Shown here: in pieces, positions 36,325 through 43,810 of the stretch | How the letters are laid out: every line of letters begins with the position of its first letter | How positions within the stretch are numbered: the first letter of the stretch is position 1 | The notes under the pieces: model-generated | Seen by the model: the letters and a program-made list of their open reading frames with translations, nothing else | Database searches by the model: none | Told to the model about the DNA's origin: nothing | Made by a program: the position numbers and the translations under genes | From: Paraburkholderia sp. UYCP14C | Lineage (GTDB): Bacteria; Pseudomonadota; Gammaproteobacteria; Burkholderiales; Burkholderiaceae | Length of the DNA stretch: 64,000 nucleotides | Assembly (NCBI RefSeq): GCF_004197395.1 | Contig: NZ_SELS01000004.1 | Location: 186,001 to 250,000 of the forward strand | Direction: 5' to 3'

Positions 36325-36645
36325 GCTGAATAAAACCTCCTTTGCTTGAGAGCACCGTTTCAGAAAGGGCGCGCCTTGCAAAAGCGACGCCTTCGCAACG
36401 CTGCGCCAATGATCGAGGATCCGGAGGAGATCGAAGGCAAAAGAAAACGTAACTTGACAAGAATTAACGCCATCGCAAATAAAGTGCGATGAGGGGCGGG
36501 CTTTGACGATCGCCGTTCCTCTCCCTTCGAAAGCCCCCCGCGTTCGATCCCGCCCTTCATATTTGCAAACGTTTGCCGTAGACCCTCACGACCCCGCGTG
36601 CCATCCCGGTGCACCGCTTACCCGTTCCGTTGTTTCGAGGCATCC
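36325..36645. other. hcp leader and island edge, with a LacI/PurR-like palindrome
   Basis: 36325-36491 repeats the module 1 hcp leader. The remainder is the border between the island and a chemotaxis-receptor remnant. It contains GCAAACGTTTGC (36565-36576), a perfect 12-bp palindrome identical to the core of PurR/LacI-family operators, 69 bp before the pseudogene start. No LacI-type gene is in the window. Confidence 0.55.
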
Positions 36646-37214
36646 ATGTTTTCGAACCTCATGATTCGCACGCGTCTGGCCCTCGCGATGGGCTTTCTCG
36701 GCTTGTTGATGGCGATCGGCGCCGCGCTCGGCGTCACCGGCATTGCGTTTAGCAACGCGGATCAGAAGGAGCTTTACAGCAACGACCTCGCATCGGCGAG
36801 CGCGCACGGCAAGTTCGACTTCTTCTGTGCGCGCGGCCGGCTCGTGCTCGACCGCATCGCGGCCCAGCCTGATCGCGCGGACATCGCGAGCCTCGAACAG
36901 CATGCGCGCGAGCAGTTCGCGATCGGCGACAAAGGCTGGCAGGCCTATCGCGCGCTGCCTTCTGATGGGCAGGAGCGGCAACTCACCGACGCGCTCGAGG
37001 CCAAACGCATCCAGGCGATCAACGGCGTCGCTTTCCCGAGATCGCGGCCGCCTCCGAAGAACAAAGCGACGGCATCGAGCAGGTCAACTGCACCGTCTCG
37101 CAGATGGACGAAGTCACGCAGCGCAACGCGGCGCTCGTCGAGCAGGCGGCGGCCGCGGCGGCATCGCTGGAAGAGCAGGCCACGCGCATGAGCAAGGTGG
37201 TGGGGGTGTTTTAG
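36646..37214 (+). pseudogene. methyl-accepting chemotaxis protein remnant
   Basis: The first 130 codons read as a Tar-like receptor N-terminus: MFSNLMIRTRLALAMGFLGL as first helix, then SNADQKELYSND and ARGRLVLDRIAAQPDRAD of the four-helix ligand domain. After about 37030 the sequence jumps to the end of the signalling domain in another frame ([47 protein letters not shown], stop at 37212-37214). The second transmembrane helix, HAMP and most of the signalling domain are missing, roughly 1 kb against a normal receptor, and the join is out of frame. Confidence 0.88.
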
Positions 37215-37237
37215 TTGCCGGCGCAGTGAGGCGGTCG

Positions 37238-38203
37238 TTATTCGTCCGGCGTCGCGCGCGTCGCGGTGAGTTCGCTATCGCCGAGCCACGTGACGTAGCC
37301 CTTCCATGCTCCGTTGGTCACGAGGTCGCGCAGGTTGTCTCGTACGACGTCGGCCATCGTGCGGATGAGCCGCGACGCGCGCTGTTCACGCAGTGTCGCA
37401 AGCGACACGACTGAGCGGATCGACGGCCGTTCGATCGGCAGCGCCCGCAGATCGCCGCGCTCCACTTCTTCCTGAATGGCCGTGTAAGTCAGCAGCGAGT
37501 AGCCGAGGCCGCGCTTCACGAGCGCCTTGGTCAGCGTGACGCTATCCACTTCGAGCACGATGCGCAGATGCACGCCGTGCTGCACGGCCGCCTGTTCGAG
37601 CACACGACGGTTCGCATGCGGAAAGCCCGGGATGATCAGCGGCAATTCGGCGAGATCGCGAATGCGCAGCGGCTCGCCGCCGCGTCGTTCGATCACGGTA
37701 TCGTCGGGTGGACCGACGATCACCATCGCTTCGCTGCATAGCGGCAGCACGTCGAATGCTTCGAGCGCGGGCTGGTTGTAGACGATCGCGAGATCGACGC
37801 GCCGGTCGAGCAGCCATTCCTGCAGCGAACTACTGAGCCCTTCGCGGATATGCAGCCCGACCGCGGGCCAGCGCTCGCGAAACGCTTCGACGATCGGCGC
37901 CGACACGCGCACACCCACCGCGGGCGGCAATCCGAGCGCGATATGCCCACTCAGACGATCCGTCGACGCGCGCACATGCTCACCCGTCTGCGCGACGAAA
38001 TTGATGATCATCTCCGCGCGTTCGAGCAACTGCGCGCCGCCGCTCGTCAGACGCACGCCACGCCCGTGACGCACGAACAGCGCGGTGCCGAGTTCTTCTT
38101 CAAGCTTGGCGATCTGCCGGCTCAGCGCGGGCTGAGCGACGTACAACTCCGCAGCCGCGCGGCTGAAGCTACCCACTCGCGCGATATGTACGAACGAGCG
38201 CAA
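37238..38203 (-). CDS. LysR-type transcriptional regulator
   Basis: The protein has about 321 residues, with the N-terminal helix-turn-helix FSRAAAELYVAQPALSRQIA and a substrate-binding-like effector domain from about residue 85. The frame's only usual start is TTG 38203 (reading MRSFVHIARVGSF). Family similarity seems to extend about six codons further (IEIKEL), where no ATG, GTG or TTG exists, so the true start is uncertain. It is divergent from the alpha/beta-hydrolase gene at 38344 and shares a palindromic site with it, so it probably controls the 38.3-46 kb cluster. Confidence 0.88.
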   Translation of the reverse strand: MRSFVHIARVGSFSRAAAELYVAQPALSRQIAKLEEELGTALFVRHGRGVRLTSGGAQLLERAEMIINFVAQTGEHVRASTDRLSGHIALGLPPAVGVRVSAPIVEAFRERWPAVGLHIREGLSSSLQEWLLDRRVDLAIVYNQPALEAFDVLPLCSEAMVIVGPPDDTVIERRGGEPLRIRDLAELPLIIPGFPHANRRVLEQAAVQHGVHLRIVLEVDSVTLTKALVKRGLGYSLLTYTAIQEEVERGDLRALPIERPSIRSVVSLATLREQRASRLIRTMADVVRDNLRDLVTNGAWKGYVTWLGDSELTATRATPDE

Positions 38204-38248
38204 TTCCTTGATTTCGATGACCGTCTCCCGTGGTGCCGCGCGCCCCGC

Positions 38249-38271
38249 AGCTATGCTTTTGGAGCATAGCT
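38249..38271. promoter_or_regulatory. LysR-type operator between divergent genes
   Basis: AGCTATGC (38249-38256), 7-bp spacer, GCATAGCT (38264-38271) is a perfect inverted repeat that contains the T-N11-A form of LysR-family sites. It lies 46 bp upstream of the LysR frame and 72 bp before the hydrolase start. Confidence 0.65.
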
Positions 38272-38343
38272 TTCCATCGAAAAAAGGTTTTTGTCAATAG
38301 CTCATGCTCCGGGCACAGTACTAAAAAACGGAGACAGCCTTTC

Positions 38344-39207
38344 ATGAACGTGCTTTTAGAGCCTCTTGCCCCGCTCGCATCGAAGGATAGCGAACCGGCA
38401 TGGATCGACGCCTCGGGCATCAGCCTGCGCTATGTGCTCGCGGGAGCAGTGGGATCGGAGGCTGCCGGCACGGTCGTGTTGATTCATGAACTGGGCGGAA
38501 GCATCGCGAGTTGGGACGCCATCGTCTCCACGTTGAGCGCATCGCGCCGCGTACTTCGCTACGATCAGCGCGGACATGGCGATTCCGAAAAGGTCCGCGC
38601 GCCGTTTTCGCTCGCCGATCAGGTCGACGATCTGCGCACGCTGCTCGACGCACTGTCGCTAAACGAACCATGCTGGCTCGTCGCCGCCGCCGCGGGCGCG
38701 GCGATCGCGGTGGAGTTCGCCGCGCGCTATCCGGCGCGCGTCGCCGGCATCGTGATGTGCGCGCCGGCGCTCGACGTCGATCCGTCGCGCCGCGGCTATC
38801 TGCGCGAGCGTGCGCAGCGGGCGCGAACGAACGGCATGCGCGCGATTATCGACAGCACGCTCGAGCAGTCGTGGCCACCGGTGTTGCGCGCCGATCCGCG
38901 TGCGCTCGATGCCTATCGTGGCTATCGCGCGCGGCTGCTCGCCAACGATCCCGTCTGCTATGCACTGGCGAACGATTCGCTCAGCAATATCGATCTGCGC
39001 GCAAGGTTGCCGGACTTGCGTTGCCCATGCCTGCTGCTCGCCGGTGAGCACGATCTGCAGCGCCCGCCTGCGCGCATCTCCGCGCAAGCCGCGCTGATTG
39101 CTGGCAGCGTGTTCGATACAGTGCCGGCCGGCCATCTGATGGCCGTGCAACAACCCGCGCACCTGCTCGACAAGATTCAAGCGTTTATCGATGGAGACGA
39201 CCGATGA
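38344..39207 (+). CDS. alpha/beta-hydrolase-fold protein lacking the nucleophile serine
   Basis: The 287-residue protein has the fold's landmarks: VVLIHELGGSIASW (oxyanion loop), VLRYDQRGHGDSEK, an acid site in LLAGEHDLQRPPA and the late histidine in VPAGHLMAVQQP. At the nucleophile elbow, where relatives have G-x-S-x-G, it reads LVAAAAGAAIAVEFA, with Ala116 in place of serine. It resembles 3-oxoadipate enol-lactonase-like hydrolases but cannot act by the usual serine mechanism. GGAG lies 9 nt before the ATG. It is the first gene of the LysR-linked cluster and overlaps the next by 4 bp. Confidence 0.82.
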   Translation: MNVLLEPLAPLASKDSEPAWIDASGISLRYVLAGAVGSEAAGTVVLIHELGGSIASWDAIVSTLSASRRVLRYDQRGHGDSEKVRAPFSLADQVDDLRTLLDALSLNEPCWLVAAAAGAAIAVEFAARYPARVAGIVMCAPALDVDPSRRGYLRERAQRARTNGMRAIIDSTLEQSWPPVLRADPRALDAYRGYRARLLANDPVCYALANDSLSNIDLRARLPDLRCPCLLLAGEHDLQRPPARISAQAALIAGSVFDTVPAGHLMAVQQPAHLLDKIQAFIDGDDR

Positions 39208-39818
39208 GCCCCACCGCTCGGCCCGCATTGCTGATGGTGTCGATGGAGCCGCCCGCCTCGCTCGAAGAGGAGTTCAACGACTGGTACGACACCGAGCATT
39301 TTCCGCAGCGCCTCGCTCTGCCGGGATTCGTGTCGGCGTCGCGCTGGGTCTGCGTGGAAGGCTGGCCGCGCTGGATGGCGCTGTACGACCTGAGCTCGCT
39401 CGATGCGCTCGCTAGCGACGCGTACCGCAGCGTGTCCGGCGCGCAATCGACGCCGTGGAGCCGGCGTCTGCTGCCGCGCACGGCGGGCCGCTCGCGCGTG
39501 GCGGCCGTCGCGCTCGACGGGCAGGCTCGAGCCCAACACGATTCGCACGCGGTCAGCCGCCTGCTTGCGATGAGCGTACCGCTTGCGGCCGGCGCGGCAT
39601 CGGCGGAATCGATCGTCGACGCGGTGCGTGAAGCGCTCGCCGCGCGCGAGGATCTGTTGCAGCTACGCGGCTTCGTCGAGGATGGCGAAACCGTGTGGAT
39701 TTTTGCCGCGTTCGACTCAGCGGCCACTTCGACACTCGCCGCGCAGATCGGCCGCCCGTGCGGTTGCGGCATCAGGACTTTCAACGTGTATGTGCCGTAT
39801 CGGCGCAGCAGCTACTGA
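39204..39818 (+). CDS. EthD-like dimeric alpha-beta barrel protein
   Basis: The 204-residue protein begins with LLMVSMEPP, FNDWYDTEHFPQRLALPGF and ASRWVCVEG, the pattern of EthD/DUF4286-type dimeric alpha-beta barrels where W-Y-D-x-E-H lines the active site. A degenerate second half (about 95-200) may be another barrel domain. These proteins often assist ring or lactone chemistry in catabolic pathways; the substrate is unknown. Its ATGA overlap with the hydrolase gene shows coupling. Confidence 0.65.
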   Translation: MSPTARPALLMVSMEPPASLEEEFNDWYDTEHFPQRLALPGFVSASRWVCVEGWPRWMALYDLSSLDALASDAYRSVSGAQSTPWSRRLLPRTAGRSRVAAVALDGQARAQHDSHAVSRLLAMSVPLAAGAASAESIVDAVREALAAREDLLQLRGFVEDGETVWIFAAFDSAATSTLAAQIGRPCGCGIRTFNVYVPYRRSSY

Positions 39819-39891
39819 CGGCATCACACACCACGGCCGCACATGAGCCGTGGCGCCAGGCGGTAGCGAAGAACAGACAACGGAGACAGGG

Positions 39892-41199
39892 ATGGCACAA
39901 CTCAGAAAGCTGCATGTGCAGGTGCTGCTTGCACTCATGCTCGCGGTGCTGGTCGGCATCGTCGCACCGGCCACCGCGATCGCGATGAAACCGCTCGGCG
40001 ACGCCTTCATCGGCCTGCTGCGCATGCTGCTCGCGCCGATCGTGTTTTGCACCGTCGTGCACGGCATGTCGCACGTGCAGGACATGCGCAAGCTCGGCCG
40101 GCTCGGCGCGAAGACGCTGATCTACTTCGAGGTGGTCAGCACGCTCGCGCTGTTCGTGGGCCTCGTGCTCGTCAACGTGTTCAAGCCCGGTGTCGGCATG
40201 CATGCGGTGCACCTCGAAAGCACCGGCAAGATCGTGCAGTTCGCGGAGTCGGCCGCGCATATGTCGGTCGCCGATTTTCTGCTCGGCATCGTGCCGACCA
40301 CGCTCGTCGGCGCATTCGCGACCGGCAACATCCTGCAGGTACTGTTCATCGCGATCCTGGCCGGCATTGCGCTGAATCTGTCGGTCGGCCGCGATTCGAT
40401 TCTGTTGCGCGGCGTCGGCGAGGCGCAGCGCGTGCTGTTCACGATTCTCGGCTTCATCATGCGGCTCGCGCCGCTCGGCGCATTCGGCGCGATGGCCGCC
40501 GCGGTGGGCAGCTACGGCGGCGCCACGCTGCTGTATCTGATGAAGCTCGTGCTGCTCTACTGGGCCGGCTCGATCGGCTTCGTGCTGATCGTGTTCGGCG
40601 GCATCACCGCGTCGTGCGGCGTGTCGATCTTCGCGGTGCTGCGCCTGATTCGCGAGGAATTGCTGCTGGTGTTCGGCACCGCTTCGGGCGAAGTCGCGTT
40701 TCCGCGTCTCGTGCAGAAGCTGCAGCAGGCGGGCTGCGACGAGATGGTGGTCGGCTTCGTGCTGCCGGCCGGCTACAGCTTCAATCTCGACGGCACCGGC
40801 ATCTATATGGCGATGTCGGTCGGCTTCATCGCGCAGGCAACCGATACGCCGTTCTCGATCGCCCAGCAGATCGCGCTCCTCGGTGTGCTGATGCTGACCT
40901 CGAAAGGCGGCACGACCGTCGCGGGCGGCGCGTTCATCAAGCTCGCCGCGACGATGGAATCGGTGCGCGTGCTGCCGTTGGGCGGGCTCGGGCTGCTGTT
41001 CGGGATCGACCGTCTGATGGCGACCGCCACCGCGCTCACCAACATGATCGGCAATACGGTCGCCGTGATCGCGTTGGCGAAATGGGAACACGCATTCGAC
41101 GCCGACGCTTTTCGCGCGTGGCACGGAGCGCATCGCGCACCTGAAGATCACGAGACGCGCGCGGCGGCGCTCGCGTCGAACCAGTCATCCGCGAAATAG
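39892..41199 (+). CDS. dctA: Dicarboxylate/amino acid:cation symporter (DctA type)
   Basis: The 435-residue DAACS-family carrier starts MAQLRKLHVQVLLALMLAV and contains FASGEVAFP-like GTASGEVAFPRLVQKL (re-entrant loop), YSFNLDGTGIYMAMSV and SKGGTTVAGGAFIKLAA. It imports C4-dicarboxylates or related acids with protons or sodium. ATG 39892 has GGAGA 7 nt upstream. Its place inside the catabolic cluster suggests its substrate feeds this pathway; it may be a DctA paralogue rather than the housekeeping gene. Confidence 0.88.
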   Translation: MAQLRKLHVQVLLALMLAVLVGIVAPATAIAMKPLGDAFIGLLRMLLAPIVFCTVVHGMSHVQDMRKLGRLGAKTLIYFEVVSTLALFVGLVLVNVFKPGVGMHAVHLESTGKIVQFAESAAHMSVADFLLGIVPTTLVGAFATGNILQVLFIAILAGIALNLSVGRDSILLRGVGEAQRVLFTILGFIMRLAPLGAFGAMAAAVGSYGGATLLYLMKLVLLYWAGSIGFVLIVFGGITASCGVSIFAVLRLIREELLLVFGTASGEVAFPRLVQKLQQAGCDEMVVGFVLPAGYSFNLDGTGIYMAMSVGFIAQATDTPFSIAQQIALLGVLMLTSKGGTTVAGGAFIKLAATMESVRVLPLGGLGLLFGIDRLMATATALTNMIGNTVAVIALAKWEHAFDADAFRAWHGAHRAPEDHETRAAALASNQSSAK

Positions 41200-41248
41200 C
41201 GGCTCCATCCGCTCACTACATGCATCTCATGCTCAACGAGGAACTTCG

Positions 41249-41800
41249 ATGAAACGCATCGCCGATCTCGACCCCGATCAGATGACCCCGGCGCAGCGCG
41301 GCGTCTACGACGCGATCGCCAACGGTCCACGCAAAGGCGTACGCGGTCCGCTCGCCGTCTGGCTGCATCGCCCGGAACTGGCGCAGCACGCGCAGGCTCT
41401 CGGCCGCTATTGCCGCTATGAAACGACGCTGTCGCCGCGCCTGTCGGAACTGGCGATTCTGACGCTGGCCCGTGTCTGGGGTTCGGAATACGAATGGTAT
41501 GCGCACAAGCCGATCGCGCTGGAGGCTGGCGTGAGCCCCGACGTCGTCGAAGCGATCCGCACGCACGCGCAGCCGGTTTTCACGCAGCCCGACGAAGCAG
41601 TGATCCATGCATTCCTGACCGAACTGCATCGCGACCGCAAGGTCTCCGATGCGCGCTACGCCGAAGCCGTCGAGCGGCTCGGCGAAGCGGGCGTGATCGA
41701 TCTCGTCGGACTGGCCGGCTACTACACGTTGATTTCGATGACGATCAACGTCTTTCAGGTGGCACAGCCCGCGGGCGTGCCGAACGAACTCGGAGCATGA
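41249..41800 (+). CDS. Carboxymuconolactone decarboxylase-like (AhpD-fold) protein
   Basis: The 183-residue protein has the CMD-family block LSPRLSELAILTLARVWGSEYEW followed by HKPIALEAGVSPDVVEAI. The CxxC pair of AhpD peroxidases is absent and Glu/His residues take that place, as in decarboxylase-type members. It likely handles a lactone or 2-oxo acid intermediate. The last 55 codons are repeated, diverged, at 42832-42993. Confidence 0.85.
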   Translation: MKRIADLDPDQMTPAQRGVYDAIANGPRKGVRGPLAVWLHRPELAQHAQALGRYCRYETTLSPRLSELAILTLARVWGSEYEWYAHKPIALEAGVSPDVVEAIRTHAQPVFTQPDEAVIHAFLTELHRDRKVSDARYAEAVERLGEAGVIDLVGLAGYYTLISMTINVFQVAQPAGVPNELGA

Positions 41801-41910
41801 GCTCATGGTATGAGGCACGCCGTAGCGTGCTTCGCACACAAGATGCGCTGACAGTCACGGCGAATGCTGTTGCCGATTCAACGCGTTTATAAATTTCCCG
41901 GGAAACGTTC

Positions 41911-42792
41911 ATGAAATTCGCAAGATGTCGTCTCGCTGCGGTTCTCTTCACAGTGTCTGTGAACTGTTTCGCGGCGACGGGCTCGGCTCACGTCACCGAC
42001 GAAGTTGTCAAACACGGCAACGTCCAGATCGAAGTGCTGAGCCAAGGTAAGGGGCCGACTATCGTCATTCTCCCGTCGCTGGGGCGTTCGGTGCGCGACT
42101 ATGACCAGGTCGCCCAGTACCTCGTGGCCGATGGCTTTCGTGTGCTGCGCCCCGAACCGCGCGGGGTTGGCAAGAGCCACGGCCCGATGGAAGACCTGAG
42201 CGTCCACGACTTTGCGGCTGACGTGGCGATGGTGATCGACCAAAAGCATGTCGGCCCCGTTGTCGTCATCGGACATGCCTGGGGCAACTTCGCCGCGCGT
42301 CAACTGGCAGTGGATCGTCCCGACCTTGTAAAGGGCGTCGTCGTAGCGGCCGGGTCAGCAGGCAAGGTTCCTCCGGGTATCACCGAGAAGCCCATCAGCG
42401 CGGAGATGCGCGAAGCGATCGACGGTGCGGGAGACCTCAAGCTTCCGGAAGCACAACGGCTTCAGTACCTGAAGAAGGCGTTTTTCGCGCCCGGAAACGA
42501 CCCTCGCGTGTGGCTGGGCGGCTGGTATCCGGCAACCCTCGAGGCAGAGGGACATGCTCGTAACACCACACCTGTCGACGACTACTTCGCCGCCGGTACA
42601 GCACCGATTCTCGACCTGCAGGGCGAGGACGATGCGGTGGCTCCTCGGCGGTTCTCGCAAGTGCTCAGGAACATGCTTGGTGACCGCGTGACGGTGATCG
42701 TGGTGCCGAACGCGGGACACGCAATGGCACCCGAACAGCCCAAGGCGATGGCCGACGCCATTTCGACGTTTGCGAAGCGGGTAAGCCAATAA
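41911..42792 (+). CDS. secreted alpha/beta-hydrolase-fold protein with Ala at the nucleophile site
   Basis: The 293-residue protein has a signal peptide (about residues 1-21, ending NCFAATGSA) and the fold motifs IVILPSLGRSVRDYD, LRPEPRGVGKS, acid site LQGEDDAVAPR and histidine VPNAGHAMAPEQP. The elbow reads VIGHAWGNFAAR; Ala123 stands where serine hydrolases have Ser and dehalogenases/epoxide hydrolases (GHDWG) have Asp. So catalysis by the usual route is doubtful. The gene sits between CMD and a duplicated CMD fragment and looks inserted into an older CMD-SDR operon. Confidence 0.82.
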   Translation: MKFARCRLAAVLFTVSVNCFAATGSAHVTDEVVKHGNVQIEVLSQGKGPTIVILPSLGRSVRDYDQVAQYLVADGFRVLRPEPRGVGKSHGPMEDLSVHDFAADVAMVIDQKHVGPVVVIGHAWGNFAARQLAVDRPDLVKGVVVAAGSAGKVPPGITEKPISAEMREAIDGAGDLKLPEAQRLQYLKKAFFAPGNDPRVWLGGWYPATLEAEGHARNTTPVDDYFAAGTAPILDLQGEDDAVAPRRFSQVLRNMLGDRVTVIVVPNAGHAMAPEQPKAMADAISTFAKRVSQ

Positions 42793-42831
42793 CCGCTGGC
42801 TCGATGCCTGAGTCGATGCCTGAGCGCAGGC

Positions 42832-42993
42832 AAGGTCTCGGATGCGCGCTACGCCGAAGCCGTCGAGCGACTCGGCGCAGCGGGCGTGATCGATCTCGTC
42901 GAACTGGCCGGCTACTACACGTTGATCTCGATCGCGATCAACGTCTTTCAGATGGCACTGCCTGCGGGCGTGCCGAACGAACTCGGAGAATGA
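42832..42993 (+). pseudogene. duplicated 3' fragment of the CMD-like gene
   Basis: Fifty-three codons, KVSDARYAEAVERLGAAGVI through to VPNELGE and a stop, match the C-terminus of the protein ending at 41800 with about 7 amino-acid changes. There is no start codon or N-terminal part. The fragment's TGA overlaps an ATG nine bases before the SDR start, keeping the original CMD-to-SDR junction. It is the scar of an event that placed the hydrolase gene between two copies of this sequence. Confidence 0.9.
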
Positions 42994-42998
42994 ATTAC

Positions 42999-43799
42999 AT
43001 GAGCAAACGACTCGACAACAAGGTAGCTATCGTCACGGGCGCGGGCTGCATCGGGCCGGGCTGGGGCAATGGGCGCGCGGTGGCGGTGCGCTTTGCCGAG
43101 GAAGGCGCGAAGATCTACGCGGTCGATCGCAATCTCGACGCGATGCAGGAAACGCTGGAACGCGTACGCGCGGTCGGCGGCGAAGTCACGGCCGCGGCAT
43201 GCGACGTGACCGACAGCGAGGCCGTGGCGCGCATGGTCGAAGGCTGCATGAAGACCTATGGGCGCGTGGACATCCTCGTCAACAACGTCGGCGGCTCGGC
43301 GGCCGGCGGCCCGGTCGCGCTCGACGAAGACAAATGGGACGCGCAGATCGCGCTGAATCTGAAAAGCGTGTACCTGACCTGCAAGCATGTGTTGCCCGTG
43401 ATGGAAGCCCAGGGCGCGGGCGCGATCGTCAATACCGCGTCGACCTCGGGGATTCGCTGGACCGGTGCCGCGCAGGTCGCGTATGCGGCGTCGAAGGCCG
43501 GCGTGATCCAGTTGTCGCGCGTCGTCGCGGTCGAGTATGCGAGCAAGGGGATTCGCGTGAACACCGTGGTGCCGGGCCAACTGCACACGCCGATGGTCGA
43601 GGCGCGGCTCGCCGGGCAACGTGCGGGCGGCGACGTCGACGCGCTGCTCAAGCAGCGTCTCGCGCGCATTCCGCTCGGCTTCATGGGCGATGGCCGCGAC
43701 ACCGCGAACGCGGCGTTGTACCTCGCATCGGATGAAGCGCGCTTCGTGACAGGCACCGAGGTGATCGTCGACGGCGGCATGACCGTGCGCTGCGGTTGA
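42999..43799 (+). CDS. Short-chain dehydrogenase/reductase
   Basis: The 266-residue NAD(P)-dependent SDR has a cofactor loop VTGAGCIGPGWGNGRAVAV, which is longer than the usual TGxxxGxG. It also has ILVNNVGGSAAGG, and catalytic Ser with Tyr-x3-Lys in ASTSGI...YAASKAG, plus NTVVPGQLHTPM. ATG 42999 has GGAG 10 nt upstream; an ATG at 42990 is too close to it. It probably oxidises a hydroxyl intermediate of the cluster's pathway. Confidence 0.9.
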   Translation: MSKRLDNKVAIVTGAGCIGPGWGNGRAVAVRFAEEGAKIYAVDRNLDAMQETLERVRAVGGEVTAAACDVTDSEAVARMVEGCMKTYGRVDILVNNVGGSAAGGPVALDEDKWDAQIALNLKSVYLTCKHVLPVMEAQGAGAIVNTASTSGIRWTGAAQVAYAASKAGVIQLSRVVAVEYASKGIRVNTVVPGQLHTPMVEARLAGQRAGGDVDALLKQRLARIPLGFMGDGRDTANAALYLASDEARFVTGTEVIVDGGMTVRCG

Positions 43800-43810
43800 G
43801 GAGTGCATCG

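Noticed and set aside
32892-36491. Insertion sequence or composite transposon
   Set aside because: The repeated blocks are coding and terminator sequence; no transposase frame or terminal inverted repeat was found.
42804-42998. N-terminal extension of the SDR gene
   Set aside because: Its translation is an out-of-frame reading of the duplicated CMD fragment, so the SDR is started at 42999.
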